DNA of 64,000 nt from an uncultured Bacteroidaceae bacterium (GTDB taxonomy: Bacteria; Bacteroidota; Bacteroidia; Bacteroidales; Bacteroidaceae). The notes under the pieces were generated by a model that saw only the letters and a program-made list of their open reading frames with translations, was not told the DNA's origin and made no database searches. The translations under genes were made by a program, and so were the position numbers. This document shows, piece after piece, positions 6,913 through 16,435 of the stretch; the first letter of the stretch is position 1, and each line of letters starts with the position of its first letter. Where the stretch lies: contig CAKQYA010000014.1 in the NCBI GenBank assembly GCA_934293005.1, positions 3,375 to 67,374 of the forward strand, read 5' to 3'.

Positions 6913-9249
6913 TTATCGCTTCACCACTTTCTTGCCATTGACGATATAGATGCCAGCAGGAAGTGTGGAAATGTCGGTGCCGTCGGCGAAGCGCTGTCCG
7001 TGTATGTCGTAAATGCTGTTGTTGCTGGCATTCTCATTGGCTTTGATGCCTTCGATGCCTGTTGGTATGCCCCCGAGTCCGCGCACAAAGCCTGCGTACA
7101 CATGCTTGCGGTAGTAGTTGCGGTCCCATATGCCCACAGGCGTGTTTGCACGCCATCCGCTGTCGGCGGGGGAGTCGGTGGCGCACCACTGGCATATGCC
7201 CCACTGCTGGCTTGCAGGGATAATCTTGAGATATTGCTTTATGATCCACTCGTAATAGCTTGCCATGCGCTGGTGCATGGCTTCTGTCATGTCCTCTGTC
7301 TTGACAGCGTTGCCGTTGGCGTCGTCCATGCCCATGTCGAGTTCGCTGACGCGCACGAGCTTGCCTGAGTTTGCCATGAGCTGGAACATCTGCGTGATGT
7401 GTTTCTTGCGGTTATTAAGCGTCTCGTCGTTCATGCTGCACGACAGGTGCATCTGTGTGCCTATGCCGTCAATCTTCGTCACGCCGTCAGCTTCCCATTT
7501 CTTTATCCAGTTGATGAGCGATCTGAGCTTTTTGTTGTTGTCCCAGAAACTTTCGAGATTATAGTCGTTGATGAACAGCTTGATGTCGTCGGGACCGTAT
7601 TTGCGGGCAAGGCGGCATGCTTGGCGCACATATTCGAGGTCGCCCATATAGTCTTGCCAGTAGAAGGCATCGCCACCCACGTCCCATGTGCCGCTGTTGT
7701 AGCCATCTGAATGCTGGAGCGCATAGTAGCCTGAACCATCGTTGCCTCCGCCCGAGATGGCTTCGTTGACGAGGTCCCATGCTTTCACTTTGCCTCCGCA
7801 TGCGTTCATCATGCCTTTGATCCATTTGTCCATGGCGTAAACAAGGGTGTCGTGTCGCTCTTGTGCGGTGAGAGGAGTGCTGGTTGGCAGGTAGACGTAT
7901 GTGACGTTCTCGCATACGGCAGGCTCCGTCACGCCGCCGCCATATTGCTTCACCATGAATGAGGACATGTCTGTGCCTTCGAAGTCGCCGTTCTTGATTT
8001 TCTCTGTCCCGTTGATTTTAAGGCTGACGTTGTCGAAGTAGTAGTTGTTTGCATCTGCCAGTTCGCTGAGGTTGATGGCAATGCTTCTTCCGGCCTTGCT
8101 GAGCGTGCCAGTCAAAGTGACAGTTTTCCATTCTGTTGTGAATGGAATGTTGCCTATTGCCTCGTAGTGCACATAGTTGGATGGGTCGTTGTGAATCTGG
8201 GTTGAGGCTGTTGCGGCCTTGTCTGCGCGCACATCAGCCGAGAATTCGAATTTCGAACCTGCGGTGAAGTTGCCCAAAACAAACCATGCCTGATTGTCCC
8301 ATGAGTTCTCTTGGCGTTTGGTGGCTTCGACCTTGAGGCATCGGCGGTCTTCGGACACGGTCTGCCCCTTCTTCGCTATTTCGAACTTAATGTCCTTGAT
8401 GTATATGTCGCCAACGAAGTCGCCGCATTGCAGGAGATAGAAACTTCCAGATGTGGTGGCTTTGTATTTGAAAGTCACTTCTTTCCAATCGGTGGTGAAG
8501 GCCACGTCGCCGCCTGACCCTCCGCCCCAGTCGCCAAGTTTGGTGTGCAGCTTGCCTGCTTTGGAGCCTTTGACGGTCATGGTCATCAGATATGTTTTTC
8601 CTTTCTCTGTCAGGATGTCTGTGCATGAAAGAAACTGCACCTCGTATGCTGCTTGATTCTTTGTGGTGTGGATGTTGAGGCCGTTTGTGGCATCAAATGA
8701 CAGATTGTATCCATACTTGGATTCGCTGCTTTTCCATCCGACATTTTGGTCTGTGCGGAAGTCTTTGCTGTAGACAGGCACATAAACGGTGACGTCGCCG
8801 TCTTTGAGGTCTTCTGCGGGCTTGTCCTGCAAGAGTTTGAGAAGCCAACTCTTTGGCTGCTGCGAGTGCCATGCGAGTGTGTGTCCGTAGACCTCGACAC
8901 CGTTCTTTGTGGCGGCATTGACAAAGTTTTTGACATTGGTGAAATTCATGTTTCCATTGCCGTCTACGCAACTCGCCATCTTCATGGCATTGCCAGCGAC
9001 TGTCTCATTGGCATTGCTGTTGATAAGGTTGCGTACTGTGGCATTGTTGAGATAGTCATTCGCTCCTGTGGCTATGGCCATGCGGAAGGTCGGATACTTG
9101 TCTCTGTTGACATACTCCTTCAGGTGAGTGTATTCGTCAAGGTATCTGTAGTTGGGGTCGTTAGGTTTGCCAACTTCGAAATTTTGCTGCGCCATGCATG
9201 TCAGTGACAAGCTGCAGCATAGAATGATGGAATGTAATCTGCTCATCAA
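6913..9249 (-). CDS. Secreted GH10 endo-1,4-beta-xylanase with inserted carbohydrate-binding modules
   Basis: The 778-residue product has a signal peptide (about residues 1-20) and a GH10 barrel split by a long insert. The first part of the barrel (about 45-140) contains GHTLAWHSQQP. Residues 150-430 form two CBM4_9-like beta-sandwiches, and the barrel resumes at about 450. The acid/base is Glu496 in WDLVNEA and the nucleophile is Glu636 in RVSELDMG. This split layout is known from Prevotella and Bacteroides xylanases. The C-terminus (YDIHGQRF to LPAGIYIVNGKKVVKR) resembles a type A sorting tail of type IX secretion, suggesting export to the surface. It would cut xylan chains internally. The dehydratase-like gene follows by 43 nt with no terminator between. 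Confidence 0.93.
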   Translation of the reverse strand: MMSRLHSIILCCSLSLTCMAQQNFEVGKPNDPNYRYLDEYTHLKEYVNRDKYPTFRMAIATGANDYLNNATVRNLINSNANETVAGNAMKMASCVDGNGNMNFTNVKNFVNAATKNGVEVYGHTLAWHSQQPKSWLLKLLQDKPAEDLKDGDVTVYVPVYSKDFRTDQNVGWKSSESKYGYNLSFDATNGLNIHTTKNQAAYEVQFLSCTDILTEKGKTYLMTMTVKGSKAGKLHTKLGDWGGGSGGDVAFTTDWKEVTFKYKATTSGSFYLLQCGDFVGDIYIKDIKFEIAKKGQTVSEDRRCLKVEATKRQENSWDNQAWFVLGNFTAGSKFEFSADVRADKAATASTQIHNDPSNYVHYEAIGNIPFTTEWKTVTLTGTLSKAGRSIAINLSELADANNYYFDNVSLKINGTEKIKNGDFEGTDMSSFMVKQYGGGVTEPAVCENVTYVYLPTSTPLTAQERHDTLVYAMDKWIKGMMNACGGKVKAWDLVNEAISGGGNDGSGYYALQHSDGYNSGTWDVGGDAFYWQDYMGDLEYVRQACRLARKYGPDDIKLFINDYNLESFWDNNKKLRSLINWIKKWEADGVTKIDGIGTQMHLSCSMNDETLNNRKKHITQMFQLMANSGKLVRVSELDMGMDDANGNAVKTEDMTEAMHQRMASYYEWIIKQYLKIIPASQQWGICQWCATDSPADSGWRANTPVGIWDRNYYRKHVYAGFVRGLGGIPTGIEGIKANENASNNSIYDIHGQRFADGTDISTLPAGIYIVNGKKVVKR

Positions 9250-9287
9250 ATGTTTTTTGAGTATTTGTACTAAGTGTTAATCGAACA

Positions 9288-9295
9288 CAAAGGTA
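9288..9295 (-). promoter_or_regulatory. Candidate -7 box for the xylanase-dehydratase unit
   Basis: Minus-strand TACCTTTG is an exact TAnnTTTG match about 40 nt before the xylanase start. It lies in the 213-bp gap shared with the divergent desulfidase gene. Confidence 0.5.
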
Positions 9296-9462
9296 ATTAT
9301 TTTTTTTGTAATGCAGACTTGGTTTTCAAAATTGTGGCAAAATTCTTTGTGCACCTCATTTTTTTTTACTTACTTTGTACGAAAATATGCGGGCTTTGCA
9401 ATGTCCGCTCAGTTTTATTGCGTGTCTGGTGACTTTGATGGTCTGAAGAACGTGTTTAATGT

Positions 9463-10752
9463 ATGGAAAAGAAGTTTAGAGAAAAGATAATCTCTCTTGT
9501 CAAAAACGAGGTCGTGCCAGCTGTCGGTTGTACTGAGCCGATGGCTGTGTCGTTGTGTGTTGCAAAGGCAACAGAACTGCTTGGCAAAGCACCAGAGAAG
9601 ATAGACGTGATGCTCTCTGCCAATATCCTGAAAAATGCTATGGGTGTAGGCATACCCGGCACAGGCATGATAGGTCTGCCCATTGCTGTGGCTCTGGGTG
9701 CGCTCATTGGCAAGTCGGAATATGGACTTGAGGTGCTTAAGGATGTGGATGATGAAGCGGTGGAGCGCGGAAAAGCATTCATGAACGAAAATAGAATAAG
9801 CATTGGCCTTAAAGAAGGAATCAGCGAGAAACTCTATATCGAAGTGCTTGTGAAGAACGGCTCAGACAAGGCTAAGGCTGTCATTAGCGGTGGGCATACA
9901 AATTTTGTCCTTCTTGTGCATAATGACGATACTGTGTATGAGGTTCGGCATGCTGCAGAAGATGAGGCTGACGATGATGATGGATGGCTCACGCTGAGCA
10001 AGGTGTATGAGTTTGCTACTACATCTCCGTTGAAAGAGATAGATTTTATATGTCAGGCCAAGGTGCTCAATGAAAAAGCGGCAGAAGAATCATTGAAGGG
10101 CAATTATGGCCACATGCTTGGCAAGACTTTGTCGCAGCCGCTTGGCAAAGGTATCTTTGGTGACACGATCTTCTCGCATGTGATATCTGCAACAGCTTGT
10201 GCATGCGATGCTCGTATGGCAGGCGCTCCAATACCTGTCATGTCAAATTCGGGCAGCGGCAATCAAGGCATATGCGCCACATTGCCTGTCGTGAAGTTTG
10301 CAGAAGAGAATCATAATACGGAAGAGGAACTTACACGCGCTTTGATGCTCAGCCATCTTACGGCCATATACATCAAGCAGTCGCTCGGGCGTCTGTCGGC
10401 TCTCTGCGGATGTGTTGTGGCTTCCACCGGCTCGGCTTGCGGCATCACATATTTGATGGGTGGAGGCTATGAACAGATTACATTTGCCGTGAAGAATATG
10501 GCAGCAAACCTCACAGGTATGATATGTGATGGAGCCAAGCCTTCATGTGCTCTCAAACTGGCATCTGGCGTCAGCACTGCTGTGCTGTCTGCAATGCTTG
10601 CCGTGCAGCAGAAATGTGTCACTTCTGTCGAGGGCATCATAGATGACGACGTTGACCGCTCCATTCATAATCTCACGCGTATTGGCAAGGATGCTATGGA
10701 TGAGACCGACAGGTGCGTGCTCGAGATAATGACCAGCAAAAAAAGAGAGTGA
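9463..10752 (+). CDS. L-cysteine desulfidase family protein (UPF0597/YhaM, CyuA-like)
   Basis: The 429-residue product belongs to the UPF0597 family, which carries a serine dehydratase alpha-chain fold and whose studied members break L-cysteine into pyruvate, ammonia and sulfide using a [4Fe-4S] cluster. The opening VPAVGCTEPMAVSLC is diagnostic. Conserved Cys-rich stretches ACACDARMAGAPIPVMSNSG, GNQGICATLP and LGRLSALCGCVVASTGSACG supply likely cluster ligands. It is cytoplasmic with no signal peptide. It is divergent from the xylanase, and a near-match -7 box (TTACTTTG, 9370-9377) precedes it. A 180-nt gap separates it from trxB. Substrate specificity (cysteine versus serine) cannot be settled from sequence. 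Confidence 0.85.
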   Translation: MEKKFREKIISLVKNEVVPAVGCTEPMAVSLCVAKATELLGKAPEKIDVMLSANILKNAMGVGIPGTGMIGLPIAVALGALIGKSEYGLEVLKDVDDEAVERGKAFMNENRISIGLKEGISEKLYIEVLVKNGSDKAKAVISGGHTNFVLLVHNDDTVYEVRHAAEDEADDDDGWLTLSKVYEFATTSPLKEIDFICQAKVLNEKAAEESLKGNYGHMLGKTLSQPLGKGIFGDTIFSHVISATACACDARMAGAPIPVMSNSGSGNQGICATLPVVKFAEENHNTEEELTRALMLSHLTAIYIKQSLGRLSALCGCVVASTGSACGITYLMGGGYEQITFAVKNMAANLTGMICDGAKPSCALKLASGVSTAVLSAMLAVQQKCVTSVEGIIDDDVDRSIHNLTRIGKDAMDETDRCVLEIMTSKKRE

Positions 10753-10932
10753 GGCATGTGATGGATGCAGAGTCGGCATGCATTCTAAATGCAATCGGGC
10801 GAATGTGACTGAGATGCCTGTTGCAGTGTGTTGAGAGTATATGCTTGAATTCATGTTTAGACATCATTACCATATATAGAGAATCAAAAATTAAGATTAT
10901 ATTACACATAAGAAAATAATAATAATATATTT

Positions 10933-11877
10933 ATGGCAATAAAGACATTGATTATAGGCAGTGGACCTGCTGGATACACTGCTGCGATATACGCTTCGAG
11001 AAGTTCGCTTTCTCCTGTGCTCTATGAAGGACTGCAGCCTGGGGGACAGTTGACTCAAACAACCGAAGTGGAAAACTTTCCAGGATATCCTGAAGGCACT
11101 ACTGGCCAAGAACTGATGGACGACCTCCGCGCTCAAGCAGAGCGTCTTGGCACGGAGATTCGTGAAGGCCTTGTTGCAAAAGTGGAACTGTCGATGGATG
11201 GATCCGCACCTCATAAGGCTGTCATGGACGATGGTTCGGAGGTCGAAGCTCATACTATAATCATTTCCACAGGCGCATCTGCTAAGTATCTTGGCCTTGA
11301 CGATGAGAAGAAATATGCGGGACAGGGCGTGTCGGCATGCGCCACTTGCGATGGCTTCTTCTACCGCAAGAAGGTGGTCGCTGTTGTTGGCGGCGGCGAC
11401 ACGGCTTGTGAAGAGGCACAGTATTTGTCAAGTCTTGCAAAAAAGGTATACCTCATTGTGCGCCGTGACCAACTGAGGGCCAGCGATGCCATGCAGCAAA
11501 AGGTTAAGGATGCTGAGAACATAGAGATTCTATGGAACACGCAGACAGAAGGTCTTTATGGTGATAATGGGGTAGAGGGCGCACATCTTGTGGAGAATAA
11601 GGGAAAGGATGGAGAGCGTCACTACGACTTACCTATAGACGGCTTCTTCTTGGCCATAGGGCATCATCCTAACAGCGAGGTGTTCCGTCCGTTTGTGGAT
11701 GTGGACGAACAGGGCTATATCAAGGTGCAGTATCCTACTACGGCCACAAATGTGCCAGGCGTTTTTGCAGCCGGCGATGTGGCTGACCCGCTTTACCGTC
11801 AGGCTATCAGCGCTGCAGGCAGCGGATGCCACGCTGCAATCGACGCTCTTCATTATCTTCAGGAGAAAGGACTCTGA
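10933..11877 (+). CDS. trxB: Thioredoxin-disulfide reductase
   Basis: The 314-residue flavoprotein has the FAD motif GSGPAGYTAAIYASR at the N-terminus, the redox-active CATCDG at about residue 136, the NADPH motif GGGDTACEEA, and the closing FAAGDVADPLYRQ. Length and motif order match bacterial TrxB. It passes electrons from NADPH to thioredoxin in the cytoplasm. A DsbD-like membrane protein that would carry such electrons outward begins 92 nt downstream, so the two may work together. No clear promoter was seen in the preceding 180 nt. Confidence 0.97.
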   Translation: MAIKTLIIGSGPAGYTAAIYASRSSLSPVLYEGLQPGGQLTQTTEVENFPGYPEGTTGQELMDDLRAQAERLGTEIREGLVAKVELSMDGSAPHKAVMDDGSEVEAHTIIISTGASAKYLGLDDEKKYAGQGVSACATCDGFFYRKKVVAVVGGGDTACEEAQYLSSLAKKVYLIVRRDQLRASDAMQQKVKDAENIEILWNTQTEGLYGDNGVEGAHLVENKGKDGERHYDLPIDGFFLAIGHHPNSEVFRPFVDVDEQGYIKVQYPTTATNVPGVFAAGDVADPLYRQAISAAGSGCHAAIDALHYLQEKGL

Positions 11878-11969
11878 TTTCAATGATGAATTTGGCTGTA
11901 TTGCACCTTTGTATGTTAAGGTGTGGTAACAGCGAAATGATATTTGCAAATTAACTATCACGATTTTTA

Positions 11970-14081
11970 ATGATGAAAAGAATAATATTGATGCTTCTTG
12001 TGCTTTGCAGTTTTGGCATAGCATCTGCTCAGTTTTCCAATCCTGTGAAGGTGAATGTCACTTTCGACAAAAAATCGGACACCGAGGCTGTGCTGAAGTT
12101 TGTGGCTTCCATAGAGAATGGATGGCACATGTACAGCACGCAGGTTGTGTCTGACGGCCCAACTCCTACCACTATCAACATCGAGAAGATATCCGGGGCG
12201 AAGCTTGATGGCGCGCTCGTTCCTGCCGCTGCTCCTATAAAGAAGTATGAGGACATGTTTGAGGCTGATGTCTATTTCTTTGAACGTTCTGCCACATTCG
12301 TGCAGAAGGTGAAACTTCTTGGAGGCAAGTATGAAATAGAGGGGTATCTTGAATATGGAGCTTGCAATGACCAGAATTGCATCCCTCCAACACCTGCAGA
12401 CTTCAAGTTTGCTGGCCAGGTGGCTCAGCAGGTGAAGAAATCTGCTGATGCAGAACCTGCGGATAAAGCACAGGAAAAGGTATCGGAAGAAATGGAGACC
12501 TCGATGGATGAAGAGTCGGCCAAGGATTCTGTGGCAGCAGATTCGGTGCTGGCAGCAGATGCTCTTGAAGGTGTTTCCGACCTTTGGACTCCTGTCATAG
12601 AGAAGCTCCGTGCGTTTGATGAGGGAGGCGACAGCAATACTGCTGACGCTTCGTTGTGGAAGATATTCCTGCTTGGCCTTCTTGGTGGGCTTGTGGCACT
12701 GGTCACTCCATGCGTGTGGCCTATTATCCCTATGACTGTGTCGTTCTTCCTGAAGAAAGGCACCACTCGCAAATCAACTCCTGAAGAGAAGGAGGCTGCC
12801 AGAAAGCGTGGCATTCGCGATGCGGTGCTTTACGGCATAAGCATTGTTGTCATCTATGTGACACTCGGTCTTGTCATCACTGCGCTCTTTGGAGCATCGG
12901 CTCTTAACGACCTTGCTACTAATGCGGTGTTCAATATCATATTCTTCCTGATGCTTCTCGTGTTCGGTATCTCTTTCATAGGAGGTTTCGAACTCACATT
13001 GCCTTCAAAATGGAATACGGCTGTTGACAGCAAGGCTAATAGCACTACAGGAGTTCTGAGTGTCTTTTTGATGGCTTTCACTTTGGTGCTCGTGAGTTTT
13101 TCGTGCACTGGTCCTATCATCGGATTCCTGCTTGTGCAGGTGGTGACATCAAGCATCGTGGGCCCAGTGGTGGGTATGCTTGGCTTTGCCATCGCACTGG
13201 CTCTTCCATTCACGCTCTTCGCTCTGTTTCCGCAGATGCTCAACTCAGCTCCTAAGAGCGGCAATTGGATGAATGTTGTCAAGGTGACTCTTGGATTTGT
13301 AGAGATGGCCTTTGCTCTTAAATTCTTTTCAGTGGCAGATCTTGCTTACGGATGGGGACTTCTTGACCGTGAGACATTCCTCGCTCTTTGGATTGCTCTT
13401 TCTGCTTTGCTTGGTGCATATCTCATCGGTTGGATTCGTTTTCCTCATGATGAAGATGAATATGATGAGGAAGGCAATGTGATTGTGAATCACCGCACGT
13501 CAATCCCTCGCTTCTTCTGCGGACTGATAGCGTTTGCTTTTGCTATATATATGGTTCCAGGTTTGTGGGGAGCGCCTCTCAAGGCAGTCAGTGCTTTCGC
13601 TCCTCCGATGAAGACACAAGACTTCAATATGGCTGAGGAGGATGAAGTGAAGGCTATGTTCTATGACTATGATGAGGGCATGGCATACGCTAAAGCTCAT
13701 AATATGCCTGTGATGCTCGACTTTACAGGGTATGGCTGCGTGAACTGCCGTAAAATGGAAGCTGCGGTCTTTGTGGATCCTGCGGTAGCTGAAATCATGA
13801 CAAAGAAATATGTGCTCATACAGCTTTATGTTGACGAGAAGACTAAGCTTGCAGAGCCTGTCGTTGTGAATGATGCGGGAAATGAACGCAAGTTGCGCAC
13901 AGTCGGTGATAAATGGAGTTATCTCCAGTCGAGCAAGTTTGGAGCTACAGCTCAGCCTTTCTATGTTCTTGTCGACAATGATGGCAACCCTCTTGAAAGG
14001 AGCTACTCGTTTGATGAGGACATAAGCAAGTTTAATGATTGGCTTAATTCGGGATTGATGCGCTATGCTTCCGAAAAATGA
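11970..14081 (+). CDS. dsbD: Thiol:disulfide interchange protein, DsbD family
   Basis: The 703-residue product has a signal peptide (MMKRIILMLLVLCSFGIASA). A periplasmic N-terminal DsbD-type domain (about 20-150, with YLEYGACNDQNCIPP) follows, then an acidic Glu/Asp/Ser-rich linker (about 150-200). A membrane domain of roughly eight helices (about 230-550) contains LVTPCVWPIIPMT and SFSCTGPIIG, each with the transfer cysteine. The C-terminal thioredoxin domain has GYGCVNCRKM, with CxxC at about 590. It moves reducing power across the inner membrane to periplasmic thiols. It follows trxB by 92 nt and precedes manA by 42 nt. A second ATG one codon later is an alternative start. Confidence 0.93.
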   Translation: MMKRIILMLLVLCSFGIASAQFSNPVKVNVTFDKKSDTEAVLKFVASIENGWHMYSTQVVSDGPTPTTINIEKISGAKLDGALVPAAAPIKKYEDMFEADVYFFERSATFVQKVKLLGGKYEIEGYLEYGACNDQNCIPPTPADFKFAGQVAQQVKKSADAEPADKAQEKVSEEMETSMDEESAKDSVAADSVLAADALEGVSDLWTPVIEKLRAFDEGGDSNTADASLWKIFLLGLLGGLVALVTPCVWPIIPMTVSFFLKKGTTRKSTPEEKEAARKRGIRDAVLYGISIVVIYVTLGLVITALFGASALNDLATNAVFNIIFFLMLLVFGISFIGGFELTLPSKWNTAVDSKANSTTGVLSVFLMAFTLVLVSFSCTGPIIGFLLVQVVTSSIVGPVVGMLGFAIALALPFTLFALFPQMLNSAPKSGNWMNVVKVTLGFVEMAFALKFFSVADLAYGWGLLDRETFLALWIALSALLGAYLIGWIRFPHDEDEYDEEGNVIVNHRTSIPRFFCGLIAFAFAIYMVPGLWGAPLKAVSAFAPPMKTQDFNMAEEDEVKAMFYDYDEGMAYAKAHNMPVMLDFTGYGCVNCRKMEAAVFVDPAVAEIMTKKYVLIQLYVDEKTKLAEPVVVNDAGNERKLRTVGDKWSYLQSSKFGATAQPFYVLVDNDGNPLERSYSFDEDISKFNDWLNSGLMRYASEK

Positions 14082-14123
14082 TTGGCATATATGCTGGACA
14101 ATTAATTATATAAGATTTGTAGC

Positions 14124-15167
14124 ATGAATAGGTTGTATCCTTTATTGTTTGAACCCAACCTGCATGAGGTGGTGTGGGGTGGCAATAGGCTAAGGCCGTT
14201 TAAGGGCATGAATCCTGATGCACGACCAATAGGCGAGAGTTGGGAGGTGAGTGCGGTGCCGTCAAGTGCGAGTGTGGTCAGCAATGGCTGCTGGGCAGGA
14301 AAAAGCCTGATTGATGTCATTGATGCGATGCCTGAATATATTCTTGGCGGTTCTGTGGCGGCTGAATACTCAGGCAAAATGCCTCTATTGGTGAAGTTTA
14401 TTGATGCGGAGAAAGACTTGAGCATACAAGTGCATCCCAATGATGAGATGGCGCAGCGTTTGCATGGCAAGTTTGGCAAGAGTGAGATGTGGTATGTGAT
14501 TGATGCTAAGCCTGGAAGTTTTCTGTATGCTGGCTTTAAGGATAAGATCACGCCCTACGAGTATAAGAAACGTGTTGATGACGGTTCGGTTACAGAGGTG
14601 CTTGCTAAGCATGAGGTGAAACCTGGCGATGTGTTTTATCTTCCTGCGGGTAGAGTGCATGCAATATGTGGAGGCATATTGTTGGCTGAGGTGCAGCAGT
14701 CGTCTGATGTGACTTATCGCATTTTCGACTATAACCGCCCAGGTATAGACGGGAAGCCACGCGAGCTGCATACTGAATTGGCTGCTGAAGCTCTGGATTT
14801 CAATGTGGAAGATGAATACCGCACACATTATTCTACTCTTGACAATAGGGCTAATGTCATAGTTGAATCGCCTTATTTCAGTGTGCGTGTCACGGAAATG
14901 GAGTCTTCTTTCCATAGAAACTTGATTAAGTATGACAGTTTCGTCATCAGCATGTGTCTTTCTGGCGATTGCAAGATCAAGGTTCGCTCTACGGGTGACG
15001 AGGTGATGCTCCGTGAAGGATGGAGTGTGCTCATACCTGCGGCTGTAGCTGATTATGACATCACTCCGCTTAATGGGAAGAGCCGTGTGCTTGATGCTTT
15101 CATTGACAAGAAAGATAGAAGTATTGGAGCATGCATCACAAGGTTTCTTCATATCACTAACAAGTGA
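14124..15167 (+). CDS. manA: Mannose-6-phosphate isomerase, class I
   Basis: The 347-residue product is a cupin-type isomerase that interconverts mannose-6-phosphate and fructose-6-phosphate. Zinc ligands are visible in IQVHPND (Gln, His), KSEMWYV (Glu) and AGRVHAI (His). The opening LFEPNLHEVVWGG is typical of the shorter Bacteroidetes form. It lies 42 nt after dsbD and may be read from the same transcript, although their functions are unrelated. It may serve mannan use or GDP-mannose supply for surface polysaccharide. Confidence 0.95.
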   Translation: MNRLYPLLFEPNLHEVVWGGNRLRPFKGMNPDARPIGESWEVSAVPSSASVVSNGCWAGKSLIDVIDAMPEYILGGSVAAEYSGKMPLLVKFIDAEKDLSIQVHPNDEMAQRLHGKFGKSEMWYVIDAKPGSFLYAGFKDKITPYEYKKRVDDGSVTEVLAKHEVKPGDVFYLPAGRVHAICGGILLAEVQQSSDVTYRIFDYNRPGIDGKPRELHTELAAEALDFNVEDEYRTHYSTLDNRANVIVESPYFSVRVTEMESSFHRNLIKYDSFVISMCLSGDCKIKVRSTGDEVMLREGWSVLIPAAVADYDITPLNGKSRVLDAFIDKKDRSIGACITRFLHITNK

Positions 15168-15196
15168 TGGCTCGAATGCGTGAGCGTGAAGAAGGG

Positions 15197-15249
15197 CTAT
15201 AATATATATATGTATATAATATAATAATGTGTGCGAATGTATATTATAG
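15197..15249. other. AT-rich inverted repeat between manA and the pectate lyase gene
   Basis: CTATAATATA (15197-15206) is complementary to TATATTATAG (15240-15249) around an AT-rich 33-nt centre. It may be a weak terminator for manA or simply AT-rich spacer. Confidence 0.35.
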
Positions 15250-15306
15250 CTTATTGCAGTGTTTGCAGCATGCAATGACTCTTTGTGTAAGAAGTATTAG
15301 ATATAA

Positions 15307-16416
15307 ATGAAAATGAAACAATTTTTATTTCTGTTTTCATTGTTGCTGACGTCTATAGACTCAGTGGCTCAGGACAAATGTCTTCAACTTGCAGATTCTA
15401 TTGTGAAATACCAATCAGCATCTGGTGGATGGTGCAAAAATCAGAACTGGCTCATTGGTGCAGATGCCAAAGTGATGAAAGTGTGCCATGACACTGGTGT
15501 CGGTTCTACAATTGATAATGGAGCCACAATGACCGAAATGCGAAATTTGGTGAAGGCTATTGACCGCCTTGACGAAATGATGAAACATGGCTTTGGAGAT
15601 GTTGGCGTTGAAACAATGCAGGCAAAAAGAAATGTGTATAACGACTCATTTGTCAGAGGTGTTGAATATCTTTTGAAGATGCAGTATGACAATGGAGGTT
15701 TTCCGCAGTTTTATCCGCCGAAGCTTCATGAGGATTATTCTTCGCAGATCACCTTTAATGACAATGCTATGGTGGGAGCTTTGCGTATGTTGCGTGACGT
15801 TGCAAACGGCTCAGCCTACTTTAAGAATGTCACAATACCCACTGGCATTAGAACTAAATGTATGACTGCGTACACTAAAGGACTGCAGTGTGTTCTTGAT
15901 TGCCAGATACGTGTTGACAGTCTTGGAAAAGTGCTTCAATATGGCACAGATGCTTGGAAAAATGGCCGGCGCACTGTATGGTGCCAACAACATGACAAGG
16001 CAACGTTGTATCCGGCAAAGGCTCGGGCATACGAACTTCCGTCTTATTGCGGTTTTGGTGAAACATGTGGCATCCTGATGCTGCTGATGGATGTGGACAA
16101 TCCTTCTGATGACATTAAATCAGCTGTGGCTGGAGCTGTGGAATGGCTTGAGGCTCATGCCATGAAGAATGTTGCAAAAGAGACCTTTGTCAATAGTGAC
16201 GGAAAGAAGGATGTAAGGCTTGTGGAGAAGAATGGAGCTCCGCTTCTATGGGCAAGGTTTTATGACCTTGAGGAAGCTGTCCCTTTTTATTGTGACCGTG
16301 ACGGCATTCCTCGTCGAAGTTTGTCGGATATAGGTTATGAACGCCGCAACGGCTATTCGTGGGTGGGTGACCAACCCGCAAAAATCATTGAGAGATATAA
16401 AATCTTGAATTATTAA
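15307..16416 (+). CDS. pelA: Secreted pectate lyase, polysaccharide lyase family 10
   Basis: The 369-residue product carries a signal peptide (first 21 residues, ending in SVAQ) and PL10 motifs in order: YQSASGGWCKN, STIDNGAT, NGGFPQFYP, ITFNDNAMV, ARAYELPSYCG, APLLWARFYDLE and RRNGYSWVGDQ. PL10 enzymes cleave polygalacturonan by beta-elimination with calcium. Two differences from the usual form are Cys for Pro in GGWCKN and Val for Tyr in GYSWV; whether they matter is unclear. It has no T9SS-like tail and no SusC/D genes beside it, so it looks like a stand-alone periplasmic or secreted enzyme. An AT-rich inverted repeat (15197-15249) separates it from manA. The DUF3467 gene follows 19 nt later. 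Confidence 0.9.
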   Translation: MKMKQFLFLFSLLLTSIDSVAQDKCLQLADSIVKYQSASGGWCKNQNWLIGADAKVMKVCHDTGVGSTIDNGATMTEMRNLVKAIDRLDEMMKHGFGDVGVETMQAKRNVYNDSFVRGVEYLLKMQYDNGGFPQFYPPKLHEDYSSQITFNDNAMVGALRMLRDVANGSAYFKNVTIPTGIRTKCMTAYTKGLQCVLDCQIRVDSLGKVLQYGTDAWKNGRRTVWCQQHDKATLYPAKARAYELPSYCGFGETCGILMLLMDVDNPSDDIKSAVAGAVEWLEAHAMKNVAKETFVNSDGKKDVRLVEKNGAPLLWARFYDLEEAVPFYCDRDGIPRRSLSDIGYERRNGYSWVGDQPAKIIERYKILNY

Positions 16417-16435
16417 CTTAATACTTAAAACAATC

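Noticed and set aside
9370..9377. -7 box for the desulfidase gene
   Set aside because: TTACTTTG has one mismatch to TAnnTTTG and no -33 element, so I mention it only in the gene entry.
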